From an uncultured Alphaproteobacteria bacterium (lineage in GTDB: Bacteria; Pseudomonadota; Alphaproteobacteria; Puniceispirillales; Puniceispirillaceae): 10,113 nt of DNA. The notes under the pieces are model-generated. The model was not told the origin of the DNA. It ran no database searches and was given only the letters and a program-made list of their open reading frames with translations. Positions within the stretch are counted from its first letter, which is position 1, and each line of letters starts with the position of its first letter. The stretch covers positions 1 to 10,113 of the forward strand of contig CAJWDO010000042.1 of the NCBI GenBank assembly GCA_913031555.1. Direction: 5' to 3'. Both the position numbers and the translations under genes were made by a program. This document shows, one piece after another, positions 6,400 to 10,113 of this stretch.

Positions 6400-8091
6400 A
6401 TGAGTGCGGGACGATACCTCATGGTCTGCATTCTGGCACTTGCCACCGCGCTGCCGGTGATTGCCGGCATCGTTGGGGTGACGGCCCCCGCCATTGGCCT
6501 GTTTCCTCCACTTGGATTTGTTTCACCGTCACTTGATCCTGCCACGGTTTTTCTGGCCACGCCGGGACTGGCGCGGGCCGTTCTCATCTCACTTGGCACC
6601 GGGCTTTCCGCGACGTCGCTTGCCGTTCTGTTCAGCTTCGCGCTTCTTGTCACCTTCGAAGGCGCACACAGGTCCCGCTGGCTTCGTCGGCTTGCCGGAC
6701 CGTTGATCGCCGTACCGTACAGCACCGTTGCCATCGGGGTTCTGTTCCTGCTGGCGCCGTCAGGATGGCTGATGCGGCTTGTCTCGCCAGGCCTGACGGG
6801 GTTTGACCGGCCACCGCTCTGGGCGCTTGTCCCGGATGGCAGCGGGGCGGTGCTGTGTCTCGGACTGCTGGTCAAGGAGGTGCCGTTTCTCGTCCTTGTC
6901 AGCCTCGCCGCCCTTGCCACCCTGCCGGTCCGCCGGTTGCTGGCAACCGGCATGTCATTGGGATATGGCCGCACGGCAAGCTGGCTCCATCTTGTCCTGC
7001 CACTTGTCTATCGCCGTATCAGGCTGCCGGTATTTGCCGTGCTTGTCTTCAGCCTGTCGGTTGTCGACATGCCACGTCTTCTCGGCCCGATGCTGCCGCC
7101 ACCGCTTGCCGTGCTGATTGTCGAGGGCTTCGAGGATACCGAGCTCGCGGCGCGCCTCCCGGCCTCGTTCGGAGCATTGCTGCAGATTTTAATGACGGGT
7201 GCGGCACTGGTTATCTGGCGGATCGGCGAATGGCTGTGTGGCGCTGCGCTGGCAAGGTTGCGGCGGGGCGGGTTTCGCCTTGCCACCTTGTGTGCATATG
7301 TCAGGGCGCTGGCGGCATGCGCGACCCTGCCGATCATCATCGGCTGCACCGGGTTGGTGGCGGCGGCACTGTGGTCGGTTGCCGGGCCCTGGTTCTTTCC
7401 GGCGACGCTGCCAGACGCGCTGACATGGCGGTTCTGGATGCGCACCGACAGCCTTGCCCCGGCGCTGATGGCCAGCATCGTCATCGCCGCCGTCGCGTCG
7501 CTTGTCGCCGTGGCACTTGCCCTGCTGGCGATAGAACTCACGCGTCCCCGCGGCCGGGCGGGGGTCTTCTGGCAGGTCTGGATTTTCGCGCCCATCCTGC
7601 TGCCACAGGCAGGCTTTGTTCCCGGCCTGCAGATGGTGCTGACAATGACATGGCTTGAGGGAACATGGCTGGCGATGATCTGGATGCATGTGCTGTTCAT
7701 CCTTCCCTATGCCTGGCTGATTCTGGCACCGGCCGCGGCCTCGCTCGACAGGCGGCACGGGCAGGTCGCGGCCAGCCTGGGAGCCGGCGCATGGCGTCGC
7801 TATCGCTGCGTGACATTGCCGATGCTGGCACCGGCCATCATCACCGCGCTGTTCGTCGGGACGTCGGTTTCGGTGGCGCTGTATCTGCCAAGTCTGTTTG
7901 CCGGGGCCGGACGGATCACCACAATGACGCTTGAGGCGGTGGCGCTTGCCTCGGGCGGCAGCCGGGCCATGGCAGGCGTTGCAACGATGCTGCAACTGCT
8001 GATTCCGATGCTGGCCTTTGCCGCGTTGCAGACGGTCTGGCACCTGCGATATGGACGCTTCGCCGGCATGCGTGCTGGCGGCTTGCATTGA
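6400..8091 (+). CDS. ynjC: YnjC-like fused ABC transporter permease
   Basis: Inner-membrane permease of about 563 residues made of two fused permease modules, as in E. coli YnjC (511 residues). About twelve hydrophobic segments are visible. Each half has an ATPase-docking loop of EAA type. The first lies near residues 175-205 (ATGMSLGYGRTASWLHLVLP) and the second near 450-480 (VAASLGAGAWRRYRCVTLP). One polypeptide thus replaces the usual permease dimer and would pair with two YnjD subunits. The start is uncertain. The frame is open from 6301, inside ynjB. ATG 6325 would overlap ynjB by 31 bp, whereas ATG 6400 or 6421 puts the first membrane helix near the N terminus as expected. None has a strong Shine-Dalgarno, so coupling to ynjB translation is plausible. 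Confidence 0.9.
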   Translation: MSAGRYLMVCILALATALPVIAGIVGVTAPAIGLFPPLGFVSPSLDPATVFLATPGLARAVLISLGTGLSATSLAVLFSFALLVTFEGAHRSRWLRRLAGPLIAVPYSTVAIGVLFLLAPSGWLMRLVSPGLTGFDRPPLWALVPDGSGAVLCLGLLVKEVPFLVLVSLAALATLPVRRLLATGMSLGYGRTASWLHLVLPLVYRRIRLPVFAVLVFSLSVVDMPRLLGPMLPPPLAVLIVEGFEDTELAARLPASFGALLQILMTGAALVIWRIGEWLCGAALARLRRGGFRLATLCAYVRALAACATLPIIIGCTGLVAAALWSVAGPWFFPATLPDALTWRFWMRTDSLAPALMASIVIAAVASLVAVALALLAIELTRPRGRAGVFWQVWIFAPILLPQAGFVPGLQMVLTMTWLEGTWLAMIWMHVLFILPYAWLILAPAAASLDRRHGQVAASLGAGAWRRYRCVTLPMLAPAIITALFVGTSVSVALYLPSLFAGAGRITTMTLEAVALASGGSRAMAGVATMLQLLIPMLAFAALQTVWHLRYGRFAGMRAGGLH

Positions 8092-8145
8092 CCGGTTTTC
8101 CCGCGCACTCTCCTGCCTCGGTTCCACTGCAAATGGATTTGATAC

Positions 8146-8802
8146 GTGCGCATTCTGGTTTATGGCGATTCCAACAGCTGGGGCTATCTTGATGACGGGT
8201 CGGGGCTGCGGCACGCCGAACGCTGGCCGGTGATGATGGCGCGGCATCTGCGCAAGGCCGGCATTGAGGTCGAGCTTTTCGAGGAATGTCTTCCCGGTCG
8301 CACAACCAATATCGATGATCCGCAGGACGGTGCCTGGTGCAATGGCCTCACCCCCCTGAAAGCCATCCTGCTGTCGCAGCAGCCACTCGACCATATTCTC
8401 GTCATGCTTGGCACTAACGACATGAAGGTCAGGTTCGGACGGGACGCCGCGGCGATCACCGCCGGCGTGATGTCGCTTCTTACCACCATCCATGAGACCG
8501 CCGCCGGCCATGGCGGATGGCATGACGAGACGTCCGCCCCCGTGACAGTCATCTGCCCGCCCGAACTTGGCGGCCTTGCCGATGATCCGAACTGGCTTCG
8601 TTACGGCGAATGGCATGGCGCGCGCGCCACCTCACAGGCCCTGCCGCCCGTCTTGAAGGCGGCGTGTAATGCTGCCGGGGCGGGATTCATCGATGGCAAT
8701 CTCCATGCGGTGTCATCACCGCGCGACCCGATCCACTGGAGCGCCGCGACACAGACAGCCTTCGGCGGGGCCATCGCCCGCGAAATCCTGGCCGCAGGCT
8801 GA
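8146..8802 (+). CDS. SGNH/GDSL hydrolase, arylesterase/MsAcT-like
   Basis: Serine esterase or acyltransferase of the SGNH superfamily, 218 residues, with no signal peptide, so cytoplasmic. The catalytic blocks are all present: block I YGDSNSWG (nucleophile Ser9), block II LPGRTT (oxyanion Gly51), block III MLGTNDMK (Asn91) and block V DPIHWSA (Asp194, His197). The stretch EECLPGRTTNIDDP and the following MLGTND resemble the Mycobacterium smegmatis MsAcT/arylesterase group, whose members act on small esters and can transfer acyl groups to alcohols in water. The start is GTG 8146; an in-frame TGA at 8140 rules out any longer form, and only a weak GGA precedes it. It lies 54 bp after ynjC and 3 bp before the EamA gene, on the same strand. 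A role in de-esterifying a compound handled by the neighbouring transporters is inference. Confidence 0.9.
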   Translation: MRILVYGDSNSWGYLDDGSGLRHAERWPVMMARHLRKAGIEVELFEECLPGRTTNIDDPQDGAWCNGLTPLKAILLSQQPLDHILVMLGTNDMKVRFGRDAAAITAGVMSLLTTIHETAAGHGGWHDETSAPVTVICPPELGGLADDPNWLRYGEWHGARATSQALPPVLKAACNAAGAGFIDGNLHAVSSPRDPIHWSAATQTAFGGAIAREILAAG

Positions 8803-8805
8803 TCA

Positions 8806-9693
8806 ATGCTTTACCGGATCATCCTGCCGCTGGTGTTTGTCGGGCTGTGGTCGTCGGCTTTCGTCACCGCCAAGGTGGGCGTTCAATATGCAACGCCATT
8901 CGCGATGCTGATGCTGCGTTTCGGCATTGTGAGCGTTCTCTTTGGCCTGATTTTGCTGGCCGTCCGGCATTGGCGCAACGCTACGCAGGGGCTGCCGACG
9001 CGGCAGGTAATCGCACTGACCGCCCTTGTCGGGCTGTTGCTTCACGGGATTTATCTTGGCAGCGTTTTCTTCGCGCTGTCACAGGGGTTGCCTGCCGGTG
9101 TCTCGGCGCTGATTGTCTCGCTGCAACCGCTTCTTGCCTCCGGACTCGCCATCATCCTGTTCGACGAAAAGCTGCGCGGCGTGCAGGTCCTCGGCATGCT
9201 GGCAGGCATTTTCGGCGTTGTTCTGGTGCTGCTGCCAAAGATCGGCGGAGCGCTGCCGATGGTCGGCCTTGTCTCGGTGACCATCGGGCTTGCCGCGGTG
9301 ACCGGTGGCACCCTGTTGCAGAAGAAGATCGGCGGCAAGATCAATCTGTTGGCGAGCAACCTCATCCAGTCGCTTGCCGCCACAGCCTTCTTCCTTGTCA
9401 TATGCGCGACGGTGGAACCGCCACAGATCGACTGGCAGCCGCCTTTCCTGCTGGCACTGGCCTGGCTGGTGCTGATGGTGTCGATGGGGGCCTATCTGAT
9501 CCTGATGGTGATGATCCGGCGCGACAGCATGGCGGCAGTATCATCGCTGATGTTCCTTGTCCCGCCGGTGACCGCCATCATCGCCGCCATCGGCTTTGAC
9601 GAGCCGTTGACCATGCTGGGCATTATCGGCTTCTGTGTGACAAGTGGCGGCGTCTATCTGGTGACCCGCTATTCATCACCCGGCACACCATAG
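8806..9693 (+). CDS. EamA/DMT family transporter
   Basis: Inner-membrane protein of 295 residues with about ten transmembrane helices in two homologous EamA halves (about 5-143 and 152-288). Each half ends in the family's characteristic Pro-then-acidic pattern: SLQPLLASGLAIILFDEKL (105-123) and LVPPVTAIIAAIGFDEPLT (251-269). The N-terminal GLWSSAFVTAKVGV is also typical. Many members of this drug/metabolite superfamily export amino acids or other metabolites, but the substrate cannot be predicted here. It begins 3 bp after the SGNH gene, with AGG in that gene's last codons as a probable ribosome-binding site, so translation is likely coupled. The tail overlaps the convergent DUF1028 gene by 25 bp. 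Confidence 0.92.
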   Translation: MLYRIILPLVFVGLWSSAFVTAKVGVQYATPFAMLMLRFGIVSVLFGLILLAVRHWRNATQGLPTRQVIALTALVGLLLHGIYLGSVFFALSQGLPAGVSALIVSLQPLLASGLAIILFDEKLRGVQVLGMLAGIFGVVLVLLPKIGGALPMVGLVSVTIGLAAVTGGTLLQKKIGGKINLLASNLIQSLAATAFFLVICATVEPPQIDWQPPFLLALAWLVLMVSMGAYLILMVMIRRDSMAAVSSLMFLVPPVTAIIAAIGFDEPLTMLGIIGFCVTSGGVYLVTRYSSPGTP

Positions 9694-10113
9694 CTTGGCG
9701 CGGCGGTGGGGTTCAGCGCCCGCAGGCTGTAGGCCTGCATTTGCGGCTCATACGCCCGCCACAGACCGCGAAGCACCTTGCCGGGACAGTCCTCGGTCCA
9801 GTCGACCCGCAGATCAACAAGCGGCCAGCTATGTTCATGCGCGACAAGCAGCGACGCCGAATGTGTCGGTCCCTCTTCACCACCGGCGGCAATTCCCGCC
9901 TCCAACGCCGCCAGAAGACGCGCCGCAAGGTGCCTGGCACCGCCAGCCTCGAAGCTGGCGATCATCGCTGCCGGCACCCCGGCTGTTGCCAGCAGATTGC
10001 CAGCCGCAACGCATCCCCCGCCCGTCGCCACCGCATGTGTACCCAGAATTTCACTACCGGTGACATGCGCCACCCCGCCGACGAGATCGGCCGGTTTGCC
10101 AACCCCCATCAGA
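9669..10113 (-). CDS. DUF1028 family protein (5' end outside window)
   Basis: C-terminal 147 residues of a DUF1028 (COG3342) protein; the frame is open to the right edge, so about 70-90 N-terminal residues are missing. Recognisable family segments are VTGSEILGTHAVATGGGCVAAGNLL, then AMIASFEAG, the helix LAARLLAALEAGIAAGGE, SASLLVAH, VDLRVDW and the C-terminal APSYGVPGDE. DUF1028 proteins are related to Ntn-hydrolase folds and often neighbour peptidase or amino-acid-uptake genes, but their reaction is not established. The catalytic N-terminal part cannot be inspected here. A Met at 10109 is internal, not the start, since reading frame and homology continue upstream. It is convergent with the EamA gene, and the two 3' ends overlap. 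Confidence 0.88.
   Translation of the reverse strand, partial: LMGVGKPADLVGGVAHVTGSEILGTHAVATGGGCVAAGNLLATAGVPAAMIASFEAGGARHLAARLLAALEAGIAAGGEEGPTHSASLLVAHEHSWPLVDLRVDWTEDCPGKVLRGLWRAYEPQMQAYSLRALNPTAAPSYGVPGDE

Noticed and set aside
6078..6974. 298-codon minus-strand frame over the ynjB/ynjC junction
   Set aside because: Arg/Ser/Thr-rich, low-complexity translation antisense to recognisable transporter proteins.
7189..8616. 475-codon open frame on the minus strand across ynjC and the SGNH gene
   Set aside because: The translation is rich in Arg, Gln, His and Pro, has no domain, and lies antisense to two well-supported genes; typical of GC-rich DNA.

Overview
The window is GC-rich, tightly packed bacterial chromosome. 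Gene content and codon choice suggest an alphaproteobacterium, possibly a marine heterotroph; this is inference, because no rRNA or other phylogenetic marker is present. I see no mobile element, tRNA, rRNA or CRISPR array.

Left part (1-3031, minus strand): a carbohydrate-type ABC importer operon read right to left. It encodes a periplasmic family-1 solute-binding protein, then a MalF-type permease, then a MalG-type permease cut by the window edge. A strong intrinsic-terminator-like hairpin sits between the binding protein and the first permease, probably setting binding-protein excess. The transporter ATPase is not in view and may lie beyond position 1.

Divergent control region (3035-3329): about 295 bp between the binding-protein gene and a plus-strand gene. 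It holds a 20-bp near-perfect dyad and a 12-bp perfect palindrome placed inside a candidate promoter. The plus-strand gene (3330-4373) encodes a 347-residue protein made of two SnoaL/NTF2-like domains in tandem. It is an unidentified enzyme or binding protein, plausibly acting on the imported compound.

Middle part (4380-8091): a YnjBCD-type ABC importer, known from E. coli but with no established substrate. The ATPase (ynjD-like) is on the minus strand, divergent from the binding protein (ynjB-like) and the fused two-module permease (ynjC-like).

Right part (8146-10113): downstream of ynjC, and possibly in the same transcript, come a cytoplasmic SGNH/GDSL hydrolase resembling the MsAcT/arylesterase group and, 3 bp later, a 10-TM EamA/DMT exporter. 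A DUF1028 protein, cut by the right edge, converges on the EamA gene with overlapping 3' ends.

Taken together the window is a small-molecule uptake and export region. The most noteworthy points are the tandem SnoaL protein with its palindromic control region, and the combination of YnjBCD with an SGNH hydrolase and an exporter. I see no defence system or other clearly new machinery.
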